In this document: positions 1-7,572 of the stretch, in pieces
Layout of the letters: the number at the start of each line of letters is the position of its first letter
Position numbering within the stretch: the stretch's first letter is position 1
Notes under the pieces: model-generated
Told to the model about the DNA's origin: nothing
Seen by the model: only the letters and a program-made list of their open reading frames with translations
The model's database searches: none
Program-made: the position numbers and the translations under genes
NCBI GenBank assembly: GCA_945878835.1
Contig: CAMCUG010000002.1
Coordinates: 1 to 31,333, forward strand
Length of the DNA: 31,333 nt
Reading direction: 5' to 3'
Source: Chryseobacterium gleum
GTDB lineage: Bacteria; Bacteroidota; Bacteroidia; Flavobacteriales_D; Sanyastnellaceae

Positions 1-125
1 GCCTTAAGCAGCGTGTCTTGAAGAAGGTCTTCTGCGTCCTCAATGTTCTTAGTGAAATTATAGGCAAAGCTCTTTAACGATCCTGAATGATTGCCGATAA
101 GGTAGTTGAATTCGAGTGTACTCAT
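1..125 (-). CDS. RNA polymerase sigma factor, ECF/sigma-70 family (N-terminal fragment)
   Basis: Only the first 41 codons are inside the window; the gene continues past the left edge. The ATG is at 125-123. The translation contains SLKSFAYNFTKNIEDAEDLL followed by QDTLLK, which is the classic region 2 helix of ECF sigma factors (a run of aromatic and basic residues, then the acidic DAEDLLQDT core-binding segment). It would direct core RNA polymerase to a small regulon. It lies 110 bases downstream of a MerR/B12 regulator on the same strand, a pairing known in flavobacteria next to carotenoid genes. A candidate promoter and operator repeats lie in the gap. Family assignment is good; the regulon is inferred. 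Confidence 0.82.
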   Translation of the reverse strand, partial: MSTLEFNYLIGNHSGSLKSFAYNFTKNIEDAEDLLQDTLLK

Positions 126-148
126 TTCTTTTGTTTAATAATGTGGTG

Positions 149-180
149 CAAATATTAAACAAAGTAACTGACACTCCAAA
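149..180 (-). promoter_or_regulatory. Candidate Bacteroidota promoter for the sigma factor gene
   Basis: Read on the minus strand, TTTG at 180-177 is followed by 19 bases and then TAATATTTG at 157-149. This resembles the Bacteroidota -33/-7 consensus TTTG-N19-TAnnTTTG, with one extra base inside the -7 element. Transcription would start near 143, giving a leader of about 18 bases. A TTGTTTAA half-site lies in the spacer, the position where MerR-type regulators usually act. Confidence 0.45.
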
Positions 181-209
181 CATTTGTTGAATTATTTTTA
201 ACAAATGTT
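179..209. promoter_or_regulatory. Inverted repeat, candidate regulator operator
   Basis: AACATTTGTT (179-188) and AACAAATGTT (200-209) are perfect inverted repeats separated by 11 bases. Related TTAAACAAA motifs occur at 155-163 and 208-216 and, inverted, at 130-138. The cluster lies at and just upstream of the putative sigma-factor promoter and directly downstream of the MerR gene. Binding by the adjacent MerR protein is an inference. Confidence 0.45.
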
Positions 210-235
210 AAACAAAAATACTAAATAATTGTAAA

Positions 236-1126
236 TCAATCTTTTAGGCCGTCAAGCAAATCGTCAATACTATCATACAATGAAATGTAAAGCGTATCTG
301 GAGACTTTATTCCTTTGAGATTGTATCCAGTAAAATGGAAATGACTATCAGTATCCATGAACATTCTAGTCAAGCGCTTCAAGTAGTCAGGCACCATAAC
401 TGTTGAAGGATGAGTGGTGAAAATTGAAACAAAATCAACATCACCTAAGCGTTGAGCCACTTGTTTCAAATCGTCGGAAGGAACAGATTGACTTAAAAGA
501 ATGCTCTTGTAACCACGAAGCTTAAGGATATAATGCAACATCAAAAGTGACAGTTCATGGATCTCAAGATCGGGCAAAAAGAGCACGACCGGACGTCTGT
601 TTTCCATCAGAGGAGTTTTTACCGCTTCTACATGAAAAAGTAATTTCTGACGGATAAGTGCGCTGATGAAATGTTCTTGGGCTGGACAAATTGAGTCTGA
701 AAGCCAAAGCAGTCCAATTTGTTTCATAAATGGCATGATCACATGGCGAAAAGTTTTCTCAAGTCCGTGTTCTTCAACGTGCGGGTCTATTAAATTCGAG
801 AAAAGCTCTTCATCATAGTTCAACATTGAAATCTTAAGGATGTGCAAAAAATGCTCTTCTGTGTTGTTGCCGTGGGCATGCTTGGTAATTATGTCACGTA
901 TCTGATCATCTGACAACTTCGCAATATTCGATATTTTGTGGCCTAAACTGTTGAGAAGGCTTATGTTCAACAGAGACTTTAAATCTCTGTCGTTGTATTT
1001 GCGAATGTTCGTGTCTGTGCGGTCTGGAGTGAGAATTCCATAGCGCTGCTCCCATATACGAATGGTATGAGCTTTGATTCCCGAGAAATTCTCCAGGTCC
1101 TTGATGGTGAACTCTTGAGGCCGCAT
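236..1126 (-). CDS. MerR-family regulator with cobalamin-binding (CarH/LitR-like) domain
   Basis: A 296-residue regulator. Residues 5-75 are a MerR winged helix (FTIKDLENFSGIKAHTIRIW, then EQRYGIL.P.R). Residues 90-175 match the four-helix cap of B12 photoreceptor regulators and keep the W-x9-EH motif (W141, E151, H152). Residues 178-295 resemble the Rossmann-like cobalamin domain, with LEIHELSLLM supplying the candidate axial ligand H190. The usual ExHxxG glycine is serine here (S193). CarH-type proteins repress carotenoid genes in the dark through adenosylcobalamin; whether this one binds B12 is not shown. It is followed on the same strand by an ECF-type sigma factor. The start ATG at 1126 gives a full-length MerR domain. 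Confidence 0.87.
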   Translation of the reverse strand: MRPQEFTIKDLENFSGIKAHTIRIWEQRYGILTPDRTDTNIRKYNDRDLKSLLNISLLNSLGHKISNIAKLSDDQIRDIITKHAHGNNTEEHFLHILKISMLNYDEELFSNLIDPHVEEHGLEKTFRHVIMPFMKQIGLLWLSDSICPAQEHFISALIRQKLLFHVEAVKTPLMENRRPVVLFLPDLEIHELSLLMLHYILKLRGYKSILLSQSVPSDDLKQVAQRLGDVDFVSIFTTHPSTVMVPDYLKRLTRMFMDTDSHFHFTGYNLKGIKSPDTLYISLYDSIDDLLDGLKD

Positions 1127-1285
1127 ATTGATTGATTTGAGGATAAAACACCAACAGTTCCAAAAGGTTCATTATTCATTAAAACTTTGGCCTCGCTGTG
1201 GTATTTCTTCTTTACAGAGGGTTAAGCCTTTCAATTAATTGGAAGTCCTTCCATTTTTCAATAACTTCGGGGCCAAACCTTAATC
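1127..1285. other. Divergent intergenic region between the MerR regulator and the glycan cassette
   Basis: This 159-base gap separates the leftward regulator from the rightward glycan genes, so promoters for both should lie here. I could not find a convincing TTTG-N19-TAnnTTTG pair in either direction. A perfect inverted repeat TGGAAG-TC-CTTCCA is at 1240-1253, overlapping the palindrome CAATTAATTG at 1232-1241. These could be regulator sites, but nothing more can be supported. Confidence 0.35.
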
Positions 1286-2296
1286 ATGATACGAATTGCT
1301 CAAATAGGCTACGGATATTGGGGACCCAATCTTCTTCGTAACTTTATGTCGCTTGCAAATGCACAAGTAGACATCTTAATCGATTCGCAATCTGAGCGAC
1401 TCGATCAAGCTTTGAAATTATTTCCAACATTAGTCACGTCTACTTCTGCCGATGATGCGTTCAATAACGCTTCAATTGATGCCATCGTAGTTGCTACGCC
1501 CGTTTTTACCCATTATGATTTAGCGAAACGAGCTTTACTCGCAGGCAAGCACGTTCTGCTTGAAAAGCCGATGACAGCAACAGTAGCTCAGGCCAAGGAA
1601 CTCATAGATCTAGCTTTGGATAAGGGAAAATTACTCATGGTTGATCACACCTTTCTTTACACGGGAGCAGTTGAGAAAATGAAGGCGTTGAAAGATGAAG
1701 GAGCCTTGGGTGAATTGAAGTATTTCGATTCAACCCGAATAAACCTGGGGCTCATTCAACAAGATGTTAATGTGCTTTGGGACCTTGCTCCACACGATAT
1801 TTCTGTTCTCGATTACTTGTCAGATGAATTGCCCATTAGCGTCAACGCTACTGGCGTAAGTCACATTCACAATGGGATAGAAAACATTGCATACCTGACC
1901 GTTAACTACCAAAATAGTTTTATCGCGCACTTCAATTGTTCCTGGTCTTCACCCGTGAAGATTAGAATGATGCTGTTGGGTGGAAGTGAAAAGATGGTCG
2001 TGTTCAACGATATGGAACCCACTGAAAAAATTAAGGTTTACGATACTGCTCACAACGTGAGCACCTTGGAAGAGAAACAAAAAGTGATGATCGACTATCG
2101 TGTAGGCGATGTATATGTTCCGAAAATTGAATTGGCCGAACCGCTAAAAAAAATGGCGATCGACTTTATCCATTGCATTGAAAACAATTCAGAACCGCGT
2201 GCTTCGGCAATAGGTGGACTGAATACCATACGCATCCTTGAAGCCGCTCAACAAAGCATTAAGCAAAACGGAAAAGAAGTTAAAATTGAAATTTAA
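1286..2296 (+). CDS. Gfo/Idh/MocA-family oxidoreductase (nucleotide-sugar dehydrogenase-like)
   Basis: A 336-residue protein of the Gfo/Idh/MocA family, which oxidises or reduces sugars using a tightly bound nicotinamide cofactor. The N-terminal Rossmann motif is IGYGYWGPNLLRNF (residues 7-20). The family signature HVLLEKPMT follows near residue 90, and WDLAPHDISVLDYL near residue 165 supplies the conserved active-site histidine region. It is closest in style to the WlbA/WbpB group that makes 3-keto intermediates for amino sugars, but the substrate cannot be fixed. It opens the glycan cassette, and the next gene begins immediately after its stop or overlaps its end. Confidence 0.88.
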   Translation: MIRIAQIGYGYWGPNLLRNFMSLANAQVDILIDSQSERLDQALKLFPTLVTSTSADDAFNNASIDAIVVATPVFTHYDLAKRALLAGKHVLLEKPMTATVAQAKELIDLALDKGKLLMVDHTFLYTGAVEKMKALKDEGALGELKYFDSTRINLGLIQQDVNVLWDLAPHDISVLDYLSDELPISVNATGVSHIHNGIENIAYLTVNYQNSFIAHFNCSWSSPVKIRMMLLGGSEKMVVFNDMEPTEKIKVYDTAHNVSTLEEKQKVMIDYRVGDVYVPKIELAEPLKKMAIDFIHCIENNSEPRASAIGGLNTIRILEAAQQSIKQNGKEVKIEI

Positions 2297-2297
2297 G

Positions 2298-3323
2298 TTG
2301 AACGAAAAACTTCAACATATCATTCAAGACTTAAACATTCAATTGCAAAATGAATGTCTGCTAACTGAAGCCGCTTCAGGCGCCTATGCCTGCACGCCAG
2401 TATTGGCAGCCCTTGCAGGAGCAGAGGTTCACGCTTTCGCGCGCGATTCGAAATATGGTTCTGCACGTGAATGCATAAGCGAAGTGCAGGCTTTAGCTGA
2501 ACAATGCGGAGTTTCAGGCCGCATTCATTTCCACACAGAAAAAAATGAAATGCCTTGGGAAATAGCAACTATTATAACCAATAGCGGTACGCTGCGTCCA
2601 TTGGATAGTACTATTCTTGAGCGTATTTCTTCTTCGTGTCGAATTCCACTCATGTTCGAAGCATGGGAATTTCGCTCGCAAGATCTCGATTTAGATTTTT
2701 GTAAAGCGAAGGGAATTCGCGTTGCGGGAACAAACGAAAGACATCCGCAAGTCGATGTCTTCGGCTATTTAGGAGATCTGGTTGTTCGACTCATTCAAGA
2801 TGCCAAGCAAACCCCTTATAGAAATAAATTCATCGTTGTCTCGAACAACGACTTCACGCCCTACCTCTGCAAACCTCTGGTAAATATGTCGGCCGCAGTG
2901 GGCGTGTATTGTCCGCAAGAATACAAAAGTGAAATTGAAAATTTAGGAGCAACCTATTTAGGCGATTGGAACGAAAATCAAATCCCGAACGATTGGAAGT
3001 CCGCTTCAGCCGTGATTTACACAGGCTCTCCTTTTTCTGAAAATCTTTGGGGAACTTTTCCTTTGTTGAATTTCAATATCTGGAAGACGTTAAGTTCCCC
3101 ACTTCTCCTGCGCTTCGCGGGTGACGTTCGCGAAGCCGATTTATTTCAACATGAAATAGAATTTTACCCATCCAATGTTCTAGCCGGACACATGGGCATT
3201 CTTCCCTCAGCCATTGGTTGGGATCCAATTATTCGTCTGCAAGCCGGAAGCTTGAAAGTTGCAGAGTTAATGAAAACAAACGAAGTGAATTTTAATAACG
3301 AAGTCCTCGCGCAAAATCTATAA
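2298..3323 (+). CDS. Unrecognised dehydrogenase-like protein in the glycan cassette
   Basis: I do not recognise this family. The start is uncertain: an in-frame ATG at 2238 would overlap the upstream gene by 59 bases, while TTG at 2298 follows its stop directly (another TTG is at 2286). From 2298 the protein is 341 residues with no membrane segment or signal peptide. It looks like a two-domain alpha/beta protein: an early stretch (TPVLAALAGAEVHAFARDSK) resembles a nucleotide-binding fold, and a middle stretch (DFCKAKGIRVAGTNERHP) vaguely recalls D-2-hydroxyacid dehydrogenases. Its position between a sugar oxidoreductase and a methyltransferase suggests sugar tailoring. Function is unknown. 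Confidence 0.72.
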   Translation: MNEKLQHIIQDLNIQLQNECLLTEAASGAYACTPVLAALAGAEVHAFARDSKYGSARECISEVQALAEQCGVSGRIHFHTEKNEMPWEIATIITNSGTLRPLDSTILERISSSCRIPLMFEAWEFRSQDLDLDFCKAKGIRVAGTNERHPQVDVFGYLGDLVVRLIQDAKQTPYRNKFIVVSNNDFTPYLCKPLVNMSAAVGVYCPQEYKSEIENLGATYLGDWNENQIPNDWKSASAVIYTGSPFSENLWGTFPLLNFNIWKTLSSPLLLRFAGDVREADLFQHEIEFYPSNVLAGHMGILPSAIGWDPIIRLQAGSLKVAELMKTNEVNFNNEVLAQNL

Positions 3324-3326
3324 TTG

Positions 3327-4091
3327 ATGAACGAAGAAAATAAAATCGAGAAGTTGTCCGATTTGGATTTCAATAAATTCAAGACATTGGCGAACGATGA
3401 ATCGCTTTCGCGTTATGAGAAAATTGGATTCTTCAATCACTTTCGTGAAGGGAAAGAAGCACTGATTTGGGAAGACATTCAATCGAAAATTTCTTCGCTA
3501 ACACTTGACGGCGCGCGTATTCTAGACATTGGTCCGGGCTGCAGCGATTTGCCTTTCATGCTTTTGAAAAATGCTGAAGAGAAAAAGCAAAATGTTGTGC
3601 TCATCGATTCGGAAGAGATGCTCAATCAACTACCAGACTTCGATTTTTGTGATAAGTTTTCGGCTATGTTTCCCAACGAAACGAAGCAGTGGTCGAAGGA
3701 AAACAAGAACACCTTTCAAGCAATCATTTGCTACAGCGTCCTGCATTACATAGCCATTGAATCAAGTGTTGAATTATTTGTTGAAGCCGTCTGCGATTTG
3801 CTTGCACCAGGCGGAATGGCACTCATTGGTGATATTCCGAATGTTTCCAAACGCAATCGTTTCTTCAGCTCGGAAGAAGGCATTCAATTCCACCAAAACA
3901 ACCACGGTCCGAATTCATTTCCAGAAATTAACTGGAATGAAAAAAAGCCAGGAGAGTTCAATGACGATGATGTTTATTCAATTTTGAAAATGGCAAGAAC
4001 GAAAGGCCTCGAAGCATTCGTGCTTCCTCAAAATAGCAGTTTGCCTATGGCGAATAGAAGAGAAGATATCTTATTTGTAAAGCACGGATAA
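3327..4091 (+). CDS. Class I SAM-dependent methyltransferase
   Basis: About 254 residues. The SAM-binding motif I is ARILDIGPGCSDLPF near residue 70. It is followed by VVLIDSEEML (acidic residue that would contact the ribose) and by a motif IV-like CYSVLHYIA and a post-motif LLAPGGMALIGDIP. This is the Rossmann methyltransferase pattern. The start is ATG at 3327; a TTG at 3324 is also in frame, right after the upstream stop. The end of the gene is one base from the next ATG. In this context it probably methylates a sugar hydroxyl or amino group, but the acceptor is not known. Confidence 0.82.
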   Translation: MNEENKIEKLSDLDFNKFKTLANDESLSRYEKIGFFNHFREGKEALIWEDIQSKISSLTLDGARILDIGPGCSDLPFMLLKNAEEKKQNVVLIDSEEMLNQLPDFDFCDKFSAMFPNETKQWSKENKNTFQAIICYSVLHYIAIESSVELFVEAVCDLLAPGGMALIGDIPNVSKRNRFFSSEEGIQFHQNNHGPNSFPEINWNEKKPGEFNDDDVYSILKMARTKGLEAFVLPQNSSLPMANRREDILFVKHG

Positions 4092-4092
4092 C

Positions 4093-4761
4093 ATGAAAAA
4101 TAAATTAATCATTTTTGGAAATACAGAGTTTGCTGAAATAGCATACGAATATTTCACACATGATAGTGACTATGATGTTGTAGCCTTCTGCGTGCATCGC
4201 GAATACATTAACAAGGAAGAGATTTTTGGATTGCCTTTGGTCGCGTTTGAAGACATTACCGAGCTGTATGCACCTTCAGAACATGCGTTCTTCGGGGCTT
4301 GTGTATATACAAAATTAAATAGACTTCGCACCGAAGTTTACTTTGAAGCAAAGGCTCTCGGATATGAAATTGCTTCCTATGTAAGCTCTTATGCTTTCGT
4401 GTGGAGAAATGTAAAATTGGGTGAACACGTTTTCATATTCGAAGACAACACCCTTCAACCGTTCACCGAAATTGGAAACAATGTTGTGCTTTGGAGCGGC
4501 AATCACATTGGACATCATTCGAAGGTCGACGACAATTGCTTCATCTCTTCGCACGTAGTAATAAGCGGAGGAGTATCTATTGGAAAGAATTGTTTCCTCG
4601 GTGTGAATAGTACCATAAATAATGCAGTGAGCATTGGCGACGATTGCCTGCTTGCTTCCGCGGCTTTAGTTGTGAAAAATATTCCGGAAGATTCCATTGT
4701 AAAAGGAAAAGATATCTCTCCCGTTTCATGTCGCGCATACCATAAACTTACTCCCCGATGA
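4093..4761 (+). CDS. NeuD/PglD-like sugar O/N-acyltransferase (hexapeptide repeat)
   Basis: A 222-residue protein. Residues 1-95 form a Rossmann-like N-terminal domain (MKNKLIIFGNTEFAEIAYEY) and residues 100-205 a left-handed beta helix of hexapeptide repeats (VVISGGVSIGKNCFLGVNST). The segment SGNHIGHHSKV around residues 136-146 supplies candidate catalytic histidines H138, H141 and H142. This layout is that of NeuD and PglD, which move an acetyl group from acetyl-CoA to a sugar amine or hydroxyl. Its likely job is to acylate the amino sugar built by this cassette. Its stop overlaps the next start by four bases. Confidence 0.85.
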   Translation: MKNKLIIFGNTEFAEIAYEYFTHDSDYDVVAFCVHREYINKEEIFGLPLVAFEDITELYAPSEHAFFGACVYTKLNRLRTEVYFEAKALGYEIASYVSSYAFVWRNVKLGEHVFIFEDNTLQPFTEIGNNVVLWSGNHIGHHSKVDDNCFISSHVVISGGVSIGKNCFLGVNSTINNAVSIGDDCLLASAALVVKNIPEDSIVKGKDISPVSCRAYHKLTPR

Positions 4762-5675
4762 ATTGGAAGCGCCTCGGAAGAATTGTCGAAGCCAATCCGA
4801 ATTTGGAATGGTCTCAGCAATACGCTGCTATTCCTACCGTGCGTATTTTAAACGAAGAAATTATTCGCGTTTACTACTATTCCATGGATGAATACTTCAA
4901 TGGAAGAATCAGTTACGTAGATGCTTCAGCAAGCAATCCGACGGATATTATTTTTCGAAGTGAAAATGTTTTGCTCGATATCGGAACGCCTTCTTCCTTC
5001 GACGATGGTGGAGTATGTCCGCTTCAATTCCTTCAATACAAGAATGAAAATTGGTTGTACTATCTGGGTGTGCAACGCACAACAGATGTGCCATACAGAT
5101 ATTTTGCCGGAGTGGCGAAAGAACAAGCCGATGGCTCATTTCAGCGTTTTCAAAACAGTCCTATTTTGTTACCATCAACTTCAGAACCAGACATTCGAAG
5201 TGCTGTTTCCATTATCTCGGAAGCAGAGAAATTGCGCATGTGGTACGTGGGTGCTTCAGGATGGATAGAGGTAAACGGAAAATCTGTTCCGACGTATCGC
5301 ATTCATCACGCAACTTCAATCGATGGTTTGCATTGGGAAGTAGATCGCCTAGACTGCATTAATTTTCAGAATGAAGATGAATTCGGATTCGGAAGACCGT
5401 GGGTCATGAAAACCAAATTCGGATTTGAAATGTACTACAGTGTACGAACGAAGTCAATGGGCTATCGCCTAGGCTACGCAACGTCTGTAGACGGATATAC
5501 GTGGGATAGAAAAGATAGAGAACTTAATTTTTCTGTTGGAACTGCCGACTGGGAAAACGAGTCGGTTTGCTACCCGTGTGTCGTCGATGTGAATGGAAAA
5601 CGATTTCTGTTTTACAACGGAAATCAGAATGGAAAAACAGGTTTCGGCGTTGCCGTATTGGAGGAAGAATTATGA
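4758..5675 (+). CDS. Five-bladed beta-propeller protein, glycosidase/phosphorylase-like (GH43/32/130 fold)
   Basis: A 305-residue protein with repeated propeller blades. Aromatic-rich strands recur (IIRVYYYSMDE, NWLYYLGVQ, LRMWYVGAS, GFEMYYSVR, KRFLFYNGN), and DGLHWEVD and DGYTWDRK mark blade turns as in GH43/GH32/GH130 proteins. An acidic SSFDDGGV turn lies near residue 80. There is no signal peptide, so it should act in the cytoplasm, unlike most secreted glycosidases. It starts at an ATGA overlap with the acyltransferase and ends in another ATGA overlap. It could trim or modify a nucleotide-linked or lipid-linked sugar, or have lost catalysis. The fold is fairly sure; the activity is not. 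Confidence 0.7.
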   Translation: MNWKRLGRIVEANPNLEWSQQYAAIPTVRILNEEIIRVYYYSMDEYFNGRISYVDASASNPTDIIFRSENVLLDIGTPSSFDDGGVCPLQFLQYKNENWLYYLGVQRTTDVPYRYFAGVAKEQADGSFQRFQNSPILLPSTSEPDIRSAVSIISEAEKLRMWYVGASGWIEVNGKSVPTYRIHHATSIDGLHWEVDRLDCINFQNEDEFGFGRPWVMKTKFGFEMYYSVRTKSMGYRLGYATSVDGYTWDRKDRELNFSVGTADWENESVCYPCVVDVNGKRFLFYNGNQNGKTGFGVAVLEEEL

Positions 5676-6640
5676 AAATTATCCGTTACACAGAAGAGTA
5701 TCGTTCGCAATGGGAAGAGTTTGTTTCCTGCAGCAAAAACGGAACCTTTCACCTATCAAGAAATTTTATCGATTATCACGGAACGAAATTCATTGACCAC
5801 TCGCTGTTAGCTTTTGATGAAGATAAATTGGTTGGCGTTTTAGCCATGAATGAAAGCGGAAAGGATGTATTCGCGCATCAAGGTTTAACTTATGGCGGAT
5901 GGGTGCTTTCGCAAAATATTCGTCTCGATGAATTTCATGAACTATTCAAGAATTTTTTGAACTACTTATCGGCTCAGGGTTCTGAAACGTTGCATTACAA
6001 AACTATTCCATACATGTATCACCAAGTTCCTTCTCAGGAAGATCTTCATATGATGCATTTGGCTGAAGCAGTATGTAATGGGCAACACGTGAATCCGATC
6101 ATTATTCCTTCCAACGTTCCGAAGTTTCAAGAGCGCAGAGCACGCGGAATGAAGAAGGCGGTGAAAGAAGGAATAGCCATTCGCGTATCGGAAGACTTCG
6201 ATTCGTATTACACCATTGTGGAAGATTTGCTTGCGGCTTATTCTTCAACACCGGCGCATTCAAGAAGTGAAATACTTGATTTACATAAAAGATTTCCAAA
6301 TGAAATCGGATTGCATGCTGCCTTCCATGGAGAGGAAATGTGCGCGGGTATTTTGTGCTTCAACACACCGAATTGTGTGCGTTTTCAATACATCGCTTCC
6401 ACGTTAGAAGGGAAAGAGAAAGGCGCTTTGGATTTGCTTTTCGCAACGCTTATTCAAGAGACGTTTTCTAAAAAGAATTACATAGATTTTGGAACGAGTA
6501 CCAACAATCAAGGTGCCTCTTTGGCCTTGGGTATTTCGCAACAGAAAGAAGGTTTTGGCGCACGCACTAGCGTTCAGCCTATTTACACATTAGCGCTAAA
6601 TTCCGTAAATTGGGATGCTTTAAATGCATTTGTTTCATGA
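5672..6640 (+). CDS. FemAB/BioF2-like GNAT acyltransferase
   Basis: A 322-residue protein from the ATG at 5672, which overlaps the upstream TGA as ATGA; a longer reading from 5567 would cut far into the upstream gene and is unlikely. The C-terminal half has the FemAB/BioF2-like GNAT pattern: HAAFHGEEMCAGILCFNTPN (beta strands of the acyl-CoA fold), then VRFQYIAS, then ALDLLFATLIQE and the typical strand YIDFGTSTNNQG. Proteins of this kind transfer acyl or aminoacyl groups to cell-envelope sugars or peptides. It likely decorates the cassette's sugar. Substrate unknown. Confidence 0.78.
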   Translation: MKIIRYTEEYRSQWEEFVSCSKNGTFHLSRNFIDYHGTKFIDHSLLAFDEDKLVGVLAMNESGKDVFAHQGLTYGGWVLSQNIRLDEFHELFKNFLNYLSAQGSETLHYKTIPYMYHQVPSQEDLHMMHLAEAVCNGQHVNPIIIPSNVPKFQERRARGMKKAVKEGIAIRVSEDFDSYYTIVEDLLAAYSSTPAHSRSEILDLHKRFPNEIGLHAAFHGEEMCAGILCFNTPNCVRFQYIASTLEGKEKGALDLLFATLIQETFSKKNYIDFGTSTNNQGASLALGISQQKEGFGARTSVQPIYTLALNSVNWDALNAFVS

Positions 6641-7572
6641 AGAAAGTATCTGTAGTCATTCCGTGTTTTCATGTTGAAGAATTTATTCTTCCACTCTTTC
6701 ATAACATGCAAGAGGTAGAGAAACAATTGAACAGCATGAACCTATCGTTGGAATTGGTGTGCGTTGACGATGGAAGTAAAGACGGGACTTGGGATGAATT
6801 GCTGAAGCATCGTCACTTAATCAAAGACACCCAAGTGGTGCGATTAACGCGCAACTTCGGAGCAATCTGTGCGAGCAATGCAGGATTGAAGTTGGTAACT
6901 GGAGACGCCTGTACCATCTACGCAGCAGACCTTCAAGATCCATTAGCGCTTATTCCTGAAATGGCGCAGCTCTGGTTGAATGGAGAGAAATACATCACTG
7001 CGGTTCGCGCCAAAAAACGAAAGGATCCATTGCTTACGCGCATTTACGCGAAGCTGTATTATGTTTTGGTGAAGTTGTTTGTGATGAAAGATTTTCCGGA
7101 AAGAGGATTCGATATCGCGTTTTGGGACGGAAGCATTCTTCAGTATTTGAAAAACACGTCGAAGAACATCAATCGCTCGCTGTTCTCGCATTGGCTGGGA
7201 TTTAAGCCGTATGTTATCGAGTACGAAAGAAGAGAGCGTTCAAGCGGAAAGAGCGGGTGGACGTTTTCAAAGAAATGGAAGTTGTTCCTCGACTCGTTTT
7301 TAGGATTCTCCGTCGTTCCCATTCGATTTATTTCATTCATTGGAATGTGTGTTTCTTTCCTCAGTTTTGGATACGGAATTCTCATGCTCGTTGGTGGAAT
7401 AACTGGAAGAATTTCAGAACCCGGTTTCGCAACAGTGACTTCTTTGATCACATTTCTTTTGGGATTGGTGATTGTAATGCTTGGCGTCATTGGTGAATAT
7501 TTGTGGCGCATTTTCGATGAAGTAAACAAACGTCCCGAATCCGTTATTGAAGAAATATTAAGAAATGAGTAA
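6637..7572 (+). CDS. Polyprenyl-phosphate glycosyltransferase, GT2 (ArnC/GtrB/DPM-like)
   Basis: A 311-residue membrane glycosyltransferase beginning at the ATG of an ATGA overlap. The GT-A catalytic domain starts KKVSVVIPCF, with VCVDDGSKDGTWDELL (nucleotide binding) and YAADLQDPLALI (DxD-like metal site). RSSGKSGWTFSKKWKLFLDS is the basic juxtamembrane motif of this group. Two C-terminal membrane helices follow at about 220-250 and 265-290. The family loads a sugar from a nucleotide donor onto undecaprenyl phosphate at the inner membrane face. Followed by a small flippase-like gene, a nucleotide-sugar epimerase, an aminotransferase and a GT-C enzyme, it occupies the ArnC position of an Arn-like pathway. 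Confidence 0.88.
   Translation: MKKVSVVIPCFHVEEFILPLFHNMQEVEKQLNSMNLSLELVCVDDGSKDGTWDELLKHRHLIKDTQVVRLTRNFGAICASNAGLKLVTGDACTIYAADLQDPLALIPEMAQLWLNGEKYITAVRAKKRKDPLLTRIYAKLYYVLVKLFVMKDFPERGFDIAFWDGSILQYLKNTSKNINRSLFSHWLGFKPYVIEYERRERSSGKSGWTFSKKWKLFLDSFLGFSVVPIRFISFIGMCVSFLSFGYGILMLVGGITGRISEPGFATVTSLITFLLGLVIVMLGVIGEYLWRIFDEVNKRPESVIEEILRNE

Noticed and set aside
1232..1253. Palindromes CAATTAATTG and TGGAAGTCCTTCCA as a terminator
   Set aside because: The loop would be only two bases and there is no gene reading into it from either side; at most a protein site.
5567..5671. Upstream extension of the FemAB/GNAT gene to 5567
   Set aside because: It would overlap the propeller gene by more than 100 bases, while ATG 5672 forms the same ATGA overlap seen throughout the cassette.
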